Source: Cytobacillus kochii
Lineage (GTDB): Bacteria; Bacillota; Bacilli; Bacillales; Cytobacillaceae
Direction: 5' to 3'
Assembly (NCBI RefSeq): GCF_020171845.1
Contig: NZ_JAIVAM010000003.1
Location: forward strand, 186,001 to 250,000
DNA length: 64,000 nucleotides
This document shows, one piece after another, positions 45,616 through 54,805 of the stretch. A program made the position numbers and the translations under genes. How positions within the stretch are numbered: position 1 is the stretch's first letter; each line of letters opens with the position of its first letter. The notes beneath the pieces are model-generated. The model was not told the origin of the DNA and ran no database searches. It worked only from the letters and a program-made list of their open reading frames with translations.

Positions 45616-47382
45616 TTATTGGAAATGTGTACGTAATCCTTGGAAGATACCTGTCGAAACAGCTTCTTGGTATTGTTCAGATGTTACTTTTATTTCCTCT
45701 GTTGCGTTACTTAAATAACCTAGTTCAAGTAATATTGCTTTGCTGTTATTTTCACGTATAACATAATAATCACCATGTCTATATCCTCTATCATTTAAGT
45801 CGATCTTGGACATAATCCCTTGATGGACATCAGCAGCAAATTGCTGTTGATAATCGTGATAGTAATAAGTAGTCATGCCTCTTACACTTCGATCGTTTAT
45901 GCTATCATAATGAATACTGATGAATGCATCAGCTTTATTCATATGAGACACACTTACCCGTGATTGGAGAGGAACATATGTATCTTGTTGTCTTGTGAAT
46001 ATTACAGTAGCTCCTGCTGCTTTTAATTTTGCAGCCAATTTTTCAGCAGTGCGAATCGTTACTGTTTTTTCAAGTGTACCTGATGCGCCAGTTGTACCAT
46101 TATCTCTTCCTCCATGGCCAGGATCTAAGACAATCACTTTGTTTTTTAATCCTGGAGTAGAAGAAGATTGGTCGGTTGGTTGAGATTGTTTGCCATTAGA
46201 AACAATCCAGCCAGCAATAAAACCTGTTTGTCCATCACCTAATTTAATTTCATACCAATCTTTTTCTGTCCCCACAACTTCAAATGTATCTCCTTGATTG
46301 GCTCTTGCTACAATGGTGGCATTAGTCGTTGCGCTTTGACGAATATTAGAGCCATTGTGCAGAATCGTTACATTTTTGACAGATGAAGACGATTTTGATT
46401 CCGTTGAGGAACTTTGATCTTTGTTCACATACCAGCTAGCAACCCATCCGTTTGTCCCATTTGGAAGCTCAATATTTGTCCAGTTATTTTCTTCTTTTAA
46501 AATACGAAAATTGTCACCTTGAGCAACTGAACCGATAATGTTCCCGTTTAATGATGGTTTTTCCCTTACATTTAACGAACTAGCGGTGATGGTGCCATTA
46601 TTATTAGTTTCTTGTTTTTTTTCTTGCTTATTGCCTGCTTGGATATATTGACTACTTATCCATGCATTTGTCCCATGAAATGAGATTTCAGTCCAATTAT
46701 TTTCTTGTGATAAAATATCTACGGACGTACCTGAATTTAACTTACCAATTACTTTACTGTTTGTATCTGGACTAGTACGAACGTTGAGGGAATTACCAGT
46801 AATGACCCCTTGTTTAATCACCGTTTTCTTTTCTTCATTAGATGAAGAGCTTGCTTCTTGGGTTTGGCCATTCACTTGAACAAAGTCTTTGTGTACCCAT
46901 ACATTTCCGTACTCTGTCGTAATATTGAACCAATCTTGGTCGGTGGAGACGATTTTGTATTCTTTTCCTTTTGAGACAACGCCAACAACGCGATAATCAG
47001 TTGAAGGACCACCTCTAACTCTTAAACCATCAGCATTGATGGAAACGGTTTTTTCACTACCGCTATTTACTTGTTTTTCTTTTTCTTGCTTATTTTCTGT
47101 TTCCATTACAACAAGCCAATTGGCGACCCACCCTTTTTGGCCGGATTCAAAATCAATCTGATACCAATCACCTTCTTGATCAAGGATTGTGTAAGTCTCG
47201 TCTCTTGCCGCCATGCCTAGACTTGCATAACTTAATCCTGGACCTGTGCGAACATTAAGACTATCTGTTGCAATTCGAAGCTTTTGTCCTGCTGATTCAG
47301 CTTCTGCCTCTTTCATGGGTATTAGAAGAGCTATCACTAGAATCATACAAATGGTTATCCAAAGATGTTTTTTGCCTTGCAA
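45616..47382 (-). CDS. Secreted N-acetylmuramoyl-L-alanine amidase with five SH3b domains
   Basis: Cell wall hydrolase of 588 residues, like B. subtilis YrvJ. A signal peptide (HLWITICMILVIALLIPMKEAEA) is followed by five bacterial SH3 domains, each with a (L/I)(N/R)(V/I)R core (SLNVRTGPG, GLRVRGGPS, SLNVRTSPD, SLNVREKPS, SNIRQSATT), separated by Ser, Lys and Glu-rich linkers. The C-terminal Amidase_3 domain keeps all zinc and catalytic residues: DPGHGG (His), LEKTV (Glu), SIHYDS (His) and LLELGYLSN (Glu). The TTG at 47382 has GGAAGGAGG seven bases upstream; the frame extends to 47424. Confidence 0.9.
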   Translation of the reverse strand: MQGKKHLWITICMILVIALLIPMKEAEAESAGQKLRIATDSLNVRTGPGLSYASLGMAARDETYTILDQEGDWYQIDFESGQKGWVANWLVVMETENKQEKEKQVNSGSEKTVSINADGLRVRGGPSTDYRVVGVVSKGKEYKIVSTDQDWFNITTEYGNVWVHKDFVQVNGQTQEASSSSNEEKKTVIKQGVITGNSLNVRTSPDTNSKVIGKLNSGTSVDILSQENNWTEISFHGTNAWISSQYIQAGNKQEKKQETNNNGTITASSLNVREKPSLNGNIIGSVAQGDNFRILKEENNWTNIELPNGTNGWVASWYVNKDQSSSTESKSSSSVKNVTILHNGSNIRQSATTNATIVARANQGDTFEVVGTEKDWYEIKLGDGQTGFIAGWIVSNGKQSQPTDQSSSTPGLKNKVIVLDPGHGGRDNGTTGASGTLEKTVTIRTAEKLAAKLKAAGATVIFTRQQDTYVPLQSRVSVSHMNKADAFISIHYDSINDRSVRGMTTYYYHDYQQQFAADVHQGIMSKIDLNDRGYRHGDYYVIRENNSKAILLELGYLSNATEEIKVTSEQYQEAVSTGIFQGLRTHFQ

Positions 47383-47413
47383 CCACGTTCCTCCTTCCTG
47401 TTTGCCATTTATC

Positions 47414-47443
47414 AAGATAAGCAAATATTTCCTCTCTCGTCAA
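47414..47443 (-). promoter_or_regulatory. Possible sigma-A promoter of the amidase gene
   Basis: On the minus strand TTGACG (47443-47438), 18 bases, TATCTT (47419-47414), about 30 bases before the start codon. Confidence 0.4.
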
Positions 47444-47664
47444 GATAAATGAGGTTATATATACTTTCTTTTTTGTGTGGCCGTTTCCCTTCTAATATCG
47501 GTTTATCAACCTGTTTTGTAAACAAGTTGTAACGTAATTACCACTTCAAACCATTCGGGAGAATTGCATGGTTTTTGTCTATTTCTTTATTATTTTTATA
47601 AATATCATTCGATTTGCCCATACTAACATGAGTAAAAGACTATATGGTAAAAGGATGATTGTCT

Positions 47665-47841
47665 GTGAGATATGGTGAAAAAGGGATGAATGTGCAAAGT
47701 GGTGAGAACCAATTATTTGGTGTTGATTTTCATGATTTTATTCAGGCTGAGGGGGATGCCACGATGGTTGAACTTGCGAGTGAATTCGGAATTTCCTTAC
47801 AAGATGTGAGAAAACTGAAAAAGAAAATTTCTAGAACGTAA
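47665..47841 (+). CDS. Small helix-turn-helix protein (YrzK-like position)
   Basis: A 58-residue protein whose C-terminal half reads as a helix-turn-helix (ATMVELASEFGISLQDVRKLKKKI), similar to sigma-70 region 4-type helices. Small proteins of this kind lie between the amidase and hisS in other Bacillaceae; B. subtilis YrzK has the same place, and orthology is likely but not proven. GTG start at 47665 with AAGGATGA upstream; the TTG at 47659 is the alternative. Function unknown. Confidence 0.6.
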   Translation: MRYGEKGMNVQSGENQLFGVDFHDFIQAEGDATMVELASEFGISLQDVRKLKKKISRT

Positions 47842-47944
47842 ATCGCCATCAATTCTATATGGAGACTTGACATCTTGTACAATGGTTATTATGATAAGAA
47901 GGATAAAATGATATTTTAATACAGTAAATGATAAAATAAATTGA

Positions 47945-48207
47945 ACCAATGATGAAGAAGAGTAATCATTCTCCACATAAAAAGAGAGGAAATGCCATAG
48001 GCTGAAAGCATTTCTATATGATGATTTGATGAAAGAACACTTCTTAGGTTTCTCCCTGAAAAATATAAATTTATTAGGGGAAGAACGTATGCAGGCGTTA
48101 TCTGTATAAAGAGACAGTATAATTATTATGCTGTAACTAGGGTGGCACCACGGGATATTCAACTCTCGTCCCTTGTATTGAAAAATACAAGGGACGAGAG
48201 TTTTTTT
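47945..48207 (+). ncRNA. T-box riboswitch of hisS-aspS
   Basis: tRNA-sensing leader that controls transcription of hisS-aspS. Stem I base GAAGAAG (47954-47960) can pair with CTTCTT (48040-48045), AGTA follows on the 5' side. The T-box core AGGGTGGCACCACGGG is at 48139-48154. The terminator stem spans 48162-48179 and 48184-48201 with seven or more Ts. The specifier region reads GAACACTTC (48035-48043): AAC (48036-48038) followed by the conserved purine A, or overlapping CAC (48038-48040). The acceptor-pairing bulge is TGGC. Both AAC and TGGC fit tRNA-Asn (see findings). No ORF overlaps. Confidence 0.9.
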
Positions 48208-48241
48208 ATTTAAGCTTTAGAAAGAGGAGGATTTGGTATAT

Positions 48242-49516
48242 ATGTCAATCCGTTTACCAAGGGGTACCCAGGATATTCTTCCTGGTCAAGTAGAGAAATG
48301 GCAATTAATAGAACAAAAAGCGAGAGAACTTTGTCATAAATTTCAATATCAGGAGATTCGCACACCGATATTTGAACATACAGATTTGTTTTTACGAAGT
48401 GTGGGAGATACAACCGATATCGTCCAGAAGGAAATGTACACATTTGAAGATCGTGGTGGAAGAAGCTTAACATTGAGACCAGAAGGAACAGCTTCCACAG
48501 TACGTTCATTTGTTGAACATAAAATGTTTGGCCAAGCAAATCAGCCTGTTAAATTATATTATATGGGGCCAATGTTTCGTTATGAAAGACCACAAGCTGG
48601 TCGTTTCCGTCAGTTTGTCCAATTTGGTGTAGAAGCGATAGGTAGCGATGATCCGGCCATTGACGCAGAAGTTATTGCTTTAGCGATGACGCTTTATAAA
48701 GAAATGGGGTTGAAAAAGTTAAAACTAGTCATCAACAGTTTAGGTGATAAGGAGAGCCGGGCAAAACATCGTGAGGCCCTCATTGCTCATTTCAGCCCGA
48801 GTATTAATGAATTTTGTTCAGATTGTCAAAGCAGATTAGAGAAAAACCCTATGCGCATTCTCGATTGTAAAAAAGATCGTGAGCATCCATTGATGAAAAC
48901 TGCCCCATCAATTATTGATCACTTAAATGACGAATCCAAACAATACTTCAAAAAAGTGCAACAGTACTTAACAGACTTAGAAATTGAATTTGAAGTCGAT
49001 GCGAATCTTGTCCGTGGTTTAGACTATTATACGCATACTGCCTTTGAGATTATGAGTGATGCGGAAGGGTTTGGCGCAATAACCACTCTTTGTGGTGGAG
49101 GCAGGTATAACGGTTTAACAGAAGAAGTCGGTGGACCGGAAGCACCTGGCATTGGTTTTGCTCTAAGTATTGAGAGATTTCTTGCTGCATTAGAAGCTGA
49201 GAATGTTGAACTCCCAATTGACCAATCCATTGATTGTTATATCGTCGCATTAGGTGAAGAGGCGAGAGATTATTCTGTCGGTTTGCTCCACAAATTACGC
49301 CATGCAGGATATTCTGCTGAAAGAGATTATTCTGATCGTAAAATTAAGGCACAATTTAAAGCAGCCGATCGAATGAACGCAAAATATGTAGCTGTTATCG
49401 GTGAAGATGAATTAAAAAACAATAAAATTAACTTAAAAATAATGGATAGTGGGGAACAAAAGGAAATGGAGCTTGCTTCATTTATCCAAGACTTTACTGC
49501 GCTATATAGAAACTAG
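48242..49516 (+). CDS. hisS: Histidyl-tRNA synthetase
   Basis: Class II synthetase charging tRNA-His. The 424 residues equal the B. subtilis length. [13 protein letters not shown], the motif 2 region [21 protein letters not shown], the histidine A motif [15 protein letters not shown] and motif 3 [15 protein letters not shown] are present, with a C-terminal anticodon-binding domain. The ATG at 48242 has AGGAGG 11 bases upstream; the TTG at 48233 is too close to it. Controlled by the T-box leader and followed by aspS after 12 bases. Confidence 0.97.
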   Translation: MSIRLPRGTQDILPGQVEKWQLIEQKARELCHKFQYQEIRTPIFEHTDLFLRSVGDTTDIVQKEMYTFEDRGGRSLTLRPEGTASTVRSFVEHKMFGQANQPVKLYYMGPMFRYERPQAGRFRQFVQFGVEAIGSDDPAIDAEVIALAMTLYKEMGLKKLKLVINSLGDKESRAKHREALIAHFSPSINEFCSDCQSRLEKNPMRILDCKKDREHPLMKTAPSIIDHLNDESKQYFKKVQQYLTDLEIEFEVDANLVRGLDYYTHTAFEIMSDAEGFGAITTLCGGGRYNGLTEEVGGPEAPGIGFALSIERFLAALEAENVELPIDQSIDCYIVALGEEARDYSVGLLHKLRHAGYSAERDYSDRKIKAQFKAADRMNAKYVAVIGEDELKNNKINLKIMDSGEQKEMELASFIQDFTALYRN

Positions 49517-49528
49517 GAGGAATCATAG

Positions 49529-51304
49529 ATGTTTGGAAGAACGTACTACTGCGGAGAGATTACTGAAAAAGCGATAGGTGAGAAAGTAACATTAAAGGGT
49601 TGGGTGCAAAAACGTCGTGATTTAGGAGGTCTTATCTTTATTGACCTACGTGACAGAACAGGCATAGTCCAAGTTGTCTTTAATCCGGAAGTTTCACAAG
49701 AAGCTTTAGCATTAGCAGAAAAAATTCGTAACGAATATGTGTTAGATATTGAAGGCGTCGTTATTGAAAGGGAACAAGGGACGGTTAATGAGAGCTTAAC
49801 AACTGGTAAAATTGAAATTCGAGTGGAAAAAGTAACGATTCTTAATGAGGCGAAAACACCTCCATTTACGATTGACGAAAAATCTGAAGTATCTGAGGAT
49901 GTTCGCTTAAAATATCGTTATCTAGATTTAAGAAGACCAGTGATGGCCAATACATTAAAGCTACGCCATCAAGTAACAAAAGCTATTAGAGGATTCCTTG
50001 ATGATGCTGATTTTATCGATGTAGAGACACCAATCTTAACGAAGAGTACACCAGAAGGAGCGCGCGATTATTTAGTGCCAAGTCGTGTGCATCCAGGAGA
50101 GTTTTACGCGCTGCCACAATCGCCACAAATATTTAAACAATTATTAATGGTCAGTGGAGTAGACCGCTATTATCAAATTGCTCGTTGCTTCCGAGATGAA
50201 GATTTACGCGCAGACCGTCAACCGGAATTTACGCAAATTGATATTGAAATGAGCTTTATGAGCCAAGAAGATATTATTGAGTTGATGGAAAGTATGATGG
50301 CTAAAATCATGAAGGATGTCAAAGGACAAGAAGTCCATATCCCATTCCCTCGTTTAACCTATCATGAAGCTATGTCAAGATACGGTTCTGATAAGCCAGA
50401 TACACGTTTTGAAATGGAGCTAACGGATCTATCTGAAATCGTAAAGGATTCGAGCTTTAAAGTATTTGCTGGTGCTGTTTCATCAGGTGGACAAGTGAAA
50501 GCAATTAATGTAAAAGGTGCTGCTTCCACCTATTCCCGTAAAGATATTGATGCCTTGACGGAATTTGTTTCAGTATACGGGGCTAAAGGTCTTGCTTGGT
50601 TAAAAGCAGAAGATGAAGGTTTAAAAGGACCAATTGCTAAATTTGTATCTGAAGAAGATCAAGCAGCAATTCAGTCAGCGCTTGGTGTGGAAGCTGGCGA
50701 CTTATTACTATTCGTTGCGGATAAGAAATCAGTAGTTGCCGATGCATTAGGTGCGCTTCGTCTAAAATTAGGTAAGCAATTAAAATTAATTGATGAAAGC
50801 AAATTTAACTTCTTATGGGTAACGGATTGGCCGCTACTTGAGTATGACGAAGAAGATGGTCGCTATTATGCAGCACATCATCCTTTTACAATGCCACAAA
50901 GACAAGACTTGGAAAAATTAGCTGATCAACCAGAAGAAGTAAAAGCTCAAGCGTATGACCTAGTTCTTAATGGCTATGAACTTGGCGGTGGTTCCCTACG
51001 TATATTCGAAAGAGATATTCAGGAGCGAATGTTTGAAATTCTTGGTTTTTCTAAAGAGGAAGCTGTCGAGCAATTTGGTTTCCTACTTGAAGCATTTGAC
51101 TATGGTACTCCGCCACATGGAGGGATTGCACTAGGACTTGATCGTCTAGTAATGTTACTTGCTGGTAGAACGAACCTAAGAGATACAATTGCTTTCCCTA
51201 AAACAGCTAGTGCAAGTTGCGTTTTAACAGATGCACCTGGGGAAGTAAGTGAAGCACAATTAAATGATCTTCATCTCGCTTTGAATATAAAGAATCAAGA
51301 TTAA
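49529..51304 (+). CDS. aspS: Aspartyl-tRNA synthetase
   Basis: Class IIb synthetase of 591 residues, bacterial type with an inserted GAD domain. N-terminal OB-fold anticodon domain ([27 protein letters not shown]), catalytic motifs [50 protein letters not shown] and [15 protein letters not shown]. Whether it is discriminating (Asp only) or also charges tRNA-Asn cannot be read reliably by eye; the T-box specificity makes this a relevant question. TAGGAGGAATC precedes the ATG. Confidence 0.97.
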   Translation: MFGRTYYCGEITEKAIGEKVTLKGWVQKRRDLGGLIFIDLRDRTGIVQVVFNPEVSQEALALAEKIRNEYVLDIEGVVIEREQGTVNESLTTGKIEIRVEKVTILNEAKTPPFTIDEKSEVSEDVRLKYRYLDLRRPVMANTLKLRHQVTKAIRGFLDDADFIDVETPILTKSTPEGARDYLVPSRVHPGEFYALPQSPQIFKQLLMVSGVDRYYQIARCFRDEDLRADRQPEFTQIDIEMSFMSQEDIIELMESMMAKIMKDVKGQEVHIPFPRLTYHEAMSRYGSDKPDTRFEMELTDLSEIVKDSSFKVFAGAVSSGGQVKAINVKGAASTYSRKDIDALTEFVSVYGAKGLAWLKAEDEGLKGPIAKFVSEEDQAAIQSALGVEAGDLLLFVADKKSVVADALGALRLKLGKQLKLIDESKFNFLWVTDWPLLEYDEEDGRYYAAHHPFTMPQRQDLEKLADQPEEVKAQAYDLVLNGYELGGGSLRIFERDIQERMFEILGFSKEEAVEQFGFLLEAFDYGTPPHGGIALGLDRLVMLLAGRTNLRDTIAFPKTASASCVLTDAPGEVSEAQLNDLHLALNIKNQD

Positions 51305-51342
51305 TTGGTAAAAAAAGTGATTTTTGAACTATATGTCACTTC

Positions 51343-51371
51343 TTGAATTCATATCTTAGCTATGATAAGAT
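51343..51371 (+). promoter_or_regulatory. Probable sigma-A promoter of the 6S RNA gene
   Basis: TTGAAT (51343-51348), 17 bases, TAAGAT (51366-51371) preceded by a TGn extended element. The predicted start (about 51378-51384) agrees with the folded 5' end of the RNA. Confidence 0.6.
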
Positions 51372-51383
51372 TACTTCAATCAT

Positions 51384-51575
51384 AAAGAGTCCTGATGTGT
51401 ACGTCGTCTACCCTAATTTTGACCGAACATATTACCTTCGGGAGTCCGGAGTTTTCTACGTAAGCGTAAATGCCTCATTTCTAGAGGACTTACAGATGCG
51501 AGGAGCAGGACACCCACCTGCTAAGTGCGGGTTCAAAATGAAGGACCAATAACGACGGCATAATTGGGACTCTTT
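51384..51575 (+). ncRNA. bsrA: 6S RNA (6S-1 type)
   Basis: Regulatory RNA that binds the sigma-A RNA polymerase holoenzyme. The closing stem AAAGAGTCC (51384-51392) pairs with GGACTCTTT (51567-51575), giving 192 nt, the usual size. The inner sequence includes TTTTGACCGAACATATTACC, TTCGGGAGTCCG, ATGCGAGGAGCAGGACACC and CACCTGCTAAGTGCGGGTTC, which I recognise as matching Bacillus 6S-1 RNA. The gene lies between aspS and tcdA, as bsrA does in B. subtilis. A frame of 69 codons across it is not a gene. Confidence 0.93.
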
Positions 51576-51593
51576 CACTTTATAATTGTACGT

Positions 51594-51624
51594 AAAAACC
51601 TGATCATAGATATCAGGTTTTTTT
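51594..51624 (+). terminator. Terminator after the 6S RNA gene
   Basis: AAAAACCTGAT (51594-51604) pairs with ATCAGGTTTTT (51612-51622), with further Ts after the stem. Confidence 0.88.
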
Positions 51625-51696
51625 ATTTGTGGTCGAATAATAGTGCACTTATTAAGAGGTTTGCAAGTTAGAAACAAACCCGGTGTATGAGTGCTT

Positions 51697-52420
51697 GAGT
51701 GCTTCGAAAAATGGATTAGCAGGTCACTTAGAAGGAAGCTGGCGTCTGAGCGCTTCGAAAAATGGATTAGCAGGTCCCTCGTAAGGAACCCCGAGCGTGA
51801 GTGCTTCGCAAAATGGATTAGCAGGTCCCTCAGAAGGAACTCTGGGAGTGAGCGCTTCGCAAAATGGATTAGTAGGTCCCTCAGAATGAATCTGGCGTAT
51901 GAGCGCTTCGCAAAATGGATTAGCAAGTCCCTCAGAAGGAACTCCCGTGTATGAGCGCTTCGCAAAGTGGATGAGCAAGTCCCTCAGAATGAATCTGGCG
52001 TATGAGCGCTTCGCAAAGTGGATTAGCAGGTCCCTCAGAAGGACCTCTGGGAGTGAGCGCTTCGCAAAGTGGATGAGCAGGTCCCTCAGAAGGACCTCTG
52101 GGAGTTGAGCGCTTCGCAAAGTGGATGAGCAGGTCCCTCAGAAGGACCCCCGGGCGTGAGTGCTTCGCAAAGTGGATGAGCAGGTCCCTCAGAAGGACCT
52201 CTGGGAGTGAGCGCTTCGCAAAGTGGATGAGCAGGTCCCTCAGAAGGACCCCCGGGCGTGAGCGCTTCGCAAAGTGGATGAGCAGGTCCCTCAGAAGGAC
52301 CCCCGGGCGTGAGCGCTTCGCAAAGTGGATGAGCAGGTCCCTCAGAAGGACCCCCGGGCGTGAGCGCTTCGCAAAATGAATTAGCAAGTCCCTCAGAAAG
52401 AACCTAGCGTATGAGTGCTT
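51697..52420. repeat. GC-rich tandem array of fourteen 51-bp units plus a partial one
   Basis: Units start at 51697, 51748, 51799, 51850, 51901, 51953, 52004, 52055, 52107, 52158, 52209, 52260, 52311 and 52362, with a partial copy at 52413. Twelve are 51 bp; the units at 51901 and 52055 are 52 bp. The unit begins GAGCGCTTCGCAAAGTGGAT and contains a short inverted repeat GGTCC-CTCAGAA-GGACC. The commonest unit is about 65 percent G+C, far above its surroundings. Because 51 is a multiple of 3, long open frames arise on both strands, but the 52-bp units break each of them and none has an RBS, so I do not call a protein. It fills the gap between 6S RNA and tcdA together with about 260 bases (52421-52681) in which I see no gene. 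Confidence 0.95.
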
Positions 52421-52681
52421 TACAAACGCCTGTTCTAACCGGCAACGCCTGAAAGAAAAGCTCCCTCATTCTTCATTATTTTTTGGGTTTAAAAAACCCA
52501 ACAAATATGTACCAAAACAGGAAGGTCAAAAGATATCATTTGACCATAAAAATCTGTTCACCTTTTTCAAAAGAAGGAACGAGAAATCCCAGTGATTTAC
52601 TTGTATTTAACGGAAAGTATGATATATTTTTTTACGGGTATGATTATTTGTAGGATAGATATGGAATGGAGTTGAAATAGC

Positions 52682-53452
52682 ATGTTACATCAGTTTTCGC
52701 GAAATGAGCTTGCCATTGGTAAAGATGGTTTAGAGACAATGAAAAATAGTACAGTGGCTGTATTAGGTATCGGGGGAGTGGGTACATTTGCAGCTGAGGC
52801 CCTTGCTCGTTCAGGCGTGGGCAGACTTGTGCTTGTTGATAAAGATGATGTGGATATTACCAATGTCAATAGACAAATTATTGCGTTGCTTTCTACTGTC
52901 GGTAGGCAAAAAGTAGAAGTAATGAAAGAGAGAATTATGGATATTAATCCAGAATGTGAAGTCATTGCTTTGAAAATGTTTTATACAGAAGAAACATATG
53001 AAGATTTCTTTAGTTATAACCCTGACTTTGTCATTGATGCTTCAGACACGATTTCTTATAAGATTCACTTAATGAAAGAGTGCTTGAAAAGAGATATACC
53101 GATTATTTCTAGTATGGGTGCAGCTAATAAGATGGATCCGACAAGATTCCAAATCGCTGATATTTCTAAAACGCATACCGATCCAATTGCTAAGGTAATT
53201 CGTACTCGTTTACGAAAGGAAGGCATTCGTAAAGGTATACCCGTCGTTTTCTCTGATGAAAGCCCGATCGTTATTCGTGAAGATGTGAGAAAAACCGTTG
53301 GGAAAGATGATGCAAAAATACGTAAGGCGAAAATGCCGCCGTCTTCTAATGCATTTGTGCCTTCTGTATCAGGACTTATTATGGCAAGTTATGTTGTCAA
53401 GGAATTATTAGCCGACATCCCTATTAGTCGTGTAAATGACGAAAGTAAATAA
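52682..53452 (+). CDS. tcdA: tRNA threonylcarbamoyladenosine dehydratase
   Basis: E1-like enzyme that cyclises t6A-37 of tRNA to ct6A. The 256-residue product has a Rossmann ATP-binding motif VLGIGGVGTFAAEALARSGVG, the adenylation region DKDDVDITNVNRQ, and the ThiF-family SSMGAANKMDPTRF segment. Formerly YrvM in B. subtilis, also next to aspS. The activity usually needs a cysteine desulfurase partner and acceptor; iscS at 60743 is a candidate but this is inference. TGGAGTTG precedes the ATG at 52682. Confidence 0.92.
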   Translation: MLHQFSRNELAIGKDGLETMKNSTVAVLGIGGVGTFAAEALARSGVGRLVLVDKDDVDITNVNRQIIALLSTVGRQKVEVMKERIMDINPECEVIALKMFYTEETYEDFFSYNPDFVIDASDTISYKIHLMKECLKRDIPIISSMGAANKMDPTRFQIADISKTHTDPIAKVIRTRLRKEGIRKGIPVVFSDESPIVIREDVRKTVGKDDAKIRKAKMPPSSNAFVPSVSGLIMASYVVKELLADIPISRVNDESK

Positions 53453-53454
53453 AC

Positions 53455-53495
53455 GAAGAAAAGCTTGTAGTTATTGTTACTACAAGCTTTTCTTC
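53455..53495. terminator. Bidirectional terminator between tcdA and the RsfA-like gene
   Basis: Sixteen-bp stem (53455-53470 with 53480-53495), A-rich on the left arm and T-rich on the right, between convergent genes. Confidence 0.9.
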
Positions 53496-53497
53496 AT

Positions 53498-53893
53498 TTA
53501 TTTGCGATATTCTTTCATAACAGACATTAGTCCTTCGTAAAGTGAAAGCTCGTTTTCTAATTGATGGCTAGTTTCTTCCCATTTTTGATTAAGTTCTTTA
53601 TTTCTTTCCTCTAATTGCTCATTTTCCAATAAAAGTGCCTTGTTCTCAGATAATAATAAAAGGTCAGGGGTTGTTTTTAAGTATTCAATCACTTTCTGTA
53701 TAGATAAACTCGCAGAGTCTTCTCTAGTCTTCTTCATATTGTGATACCTCGTTTGACAGGCTGATTCTGTTCTACCTAATTTTTTTGCTGCCATGCGAAA
53801 GGCATCTGCTTTAGAATCACCATTTTGGCTATACTCGTTAACCAATTCTTCTAATAGTCGATCGTCGGATTCTTGCCAAGATGCATGTGTCAT
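53498..53893 (-). CDS. RsfA-family Myb-like DNA-binding protein
   Basis: A 131-residue protein with an N-terminal Myb/SANT-like domain (SWQESDDRLLEELVNEYSQNGDSKADAFRMAAKKLGRTESACQTRYHN) and a C-terminal coiled coil (ENKALLLENEQLEERNKELNQKWEETSHQLENELSLY). This arrangement is that of the RsfA family (prespore regulators RsfA, YlbO, YwfN). It is half the length of RsfA itself, so a YlbO/YwfN-type relative is likelier. The ATG at 53893 has AAGGAGG six bases upstream; the frame extends to 53911. Confidence 0.75.
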   Translation of the reverse strand: MTHASWQESDDRLLEELVNEYSQNGDSKADAFRMAAKKLGRTESACQTRYHNMKKTREDSASLSIQKVIEYLKTTPDLLLLSENKALLLENEQLEERNKELNQKWEETSHQLENELSLYEGLMSVMKEYRK

Positions 53894-53959
53894 CGAAAGC
53901 CTCCTTATCAAAACATTTATTATTATCCTCTACCTTAAAAAAAGAATCATACATTAGGC

Positions 53960-54001
53960 TTGACGGAAACAAAGTACCGGTGTACTATTTAACTAATACA
54001 C
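53960..54001 (+). promoter_or_regulatory. Promoter and probable GntR (YtrA-type) operator of the ABC locus
   Basis: TTGACG (53960-53965), 17 bases, TACTAT (53983-53988). Over the -10 lies the inverted repeat GTGTACTA (53980-53987), six bases, TAATACAC (53994-54001), each half GTGTAnTA. YtrA-subfamily regulators bind repeats of this kind and repress their own operons. The regulator is encoded as the second gene of this operon. Confidence 0.7.
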
Positions 54002-54023
54002 TAGATGTAAAAAGGAGGAAAAA

Positions 54024-54803
54024 ATGAATCCTTTTCGTGGCTTGCTCGTAAAAGAATTAAAGATAATGAAATCTCACTTTTATGGCGTAATTTTAACCTT
54101 GTTTTTTACCGTTTTAATAGGCTTCGCATTGACTCATTATTTTAAGGAAGGCAATATTTTACCTGCTTTTCTGTTTGCCTTATTTTTTGCGCATATTCTG
54201 TTTTATCCTATTTTTATTTTATATTCCTTAAATTTTGAGACTAAGACGCAAGGGTGGCTGCATAACCCAAATCGGGGTTCTTATTTATTGAGTAGTAAGC
54301 TAGTGGCCATTAGTATTTATTTTGTAATGTCGATAGTCATTACCATTTTCTTAGCAATAGGGAGCTATTATTATAATCCTGGTGTCTCATTCTATGACAA
54401 TATACCAGTTGTTCTTCCACTTTACTTATTATTATTTATTACTTGTTTGTCTTTCTATTTTGGTTTATGGTTCTGTTTTTATTGGTTCGTTTACTATAGC
54501 TTAAAAAATGTACCGATCTTAGGAAGGGTGCGCTCAGTATCTTTATCTATCATAGTAGTTGTGCAAATGTTCATTTCTGGTTTAATAGGTGAAAGCGATT
54601 GGTACAAACAATTAGTTCATATGAGTGAGCTTGATTTAAATGTAGATTGGCTGCATTTTAACTTTTTTGTGCAATCAGACGGGTTCACATTCAATATGGC
54701 TGATAGTACAATCTCCATTGTAGAAATCCTTTTATACATCGTTACAGCTAGTCTGTTATTCATTACCTCGACTTGGTTGCTCGAAAAGAAGGTTGAGGTG
54801 TAA
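54024..54803 (+). CDS. ABC transporter permease of the GntR-controlled locus
   Basis: Polytopic membrane protein of 259 residues with six likely membrane segments (GVILTLFFTVLIGFAL, AFLFALFFAHILFYPIFILY, YFVMSIVITIFLAIGSYY, PLYLLLFITCLSFYFGLWF, VSLSIIVVVQMFISGLIG, IVEILLYIVTASLLFITSTWLL). No family motif that names a substrate. AAAAGGAGG RBS. It heads an operon with the GntR regulator and an ATPase, the arrangement of ytr- or bcr-like cell-envelope stress transporters. Confidence 0.7.
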   Translation: MNPFRGLLVKELKIMKSHFYGVILTLFFTVLIGFALTHYFKEGNILPAFLFALFFAHILFYPIFILYSLNFETKTQGWLHNPNRGSYLLSSKLVAISIYFVMSIVITIFLAIGSYYYNPGVSFYDNIPVVLPLYLLLFITCLSFYFGLWFCFYWFVYYSLKNVPILGRVRSVSLSIIVVVQMFISGLIGESDWYKQLVHMSELDLNVDWLHFNFFVQSDGFTFNMADSTISIVEILLYIVTASLLFITSTWLLEKKVEV

Positions 54804-54805
54804 AA

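Noticed and set aside
51343-51552. Small open frame over the 6S RNA
   Set aside because: The region folds and reads as 6S RNA; no RBS precedes the frame.
51456-52387. Several open frames on both strands across the 51-bp array, encoding 17-residue repeats such as LLRDLLIHFAKRSRPGV
   Set aside because: They follow from a repeat length divisible by three; two 52-bp units shift every frame, there is no RBS, and both strands are equally open.
51697-52420. CRISPR array
   Set aside because: The repetition is continuous with no unique spacers between constant repeats, and no cas genes are nearby.
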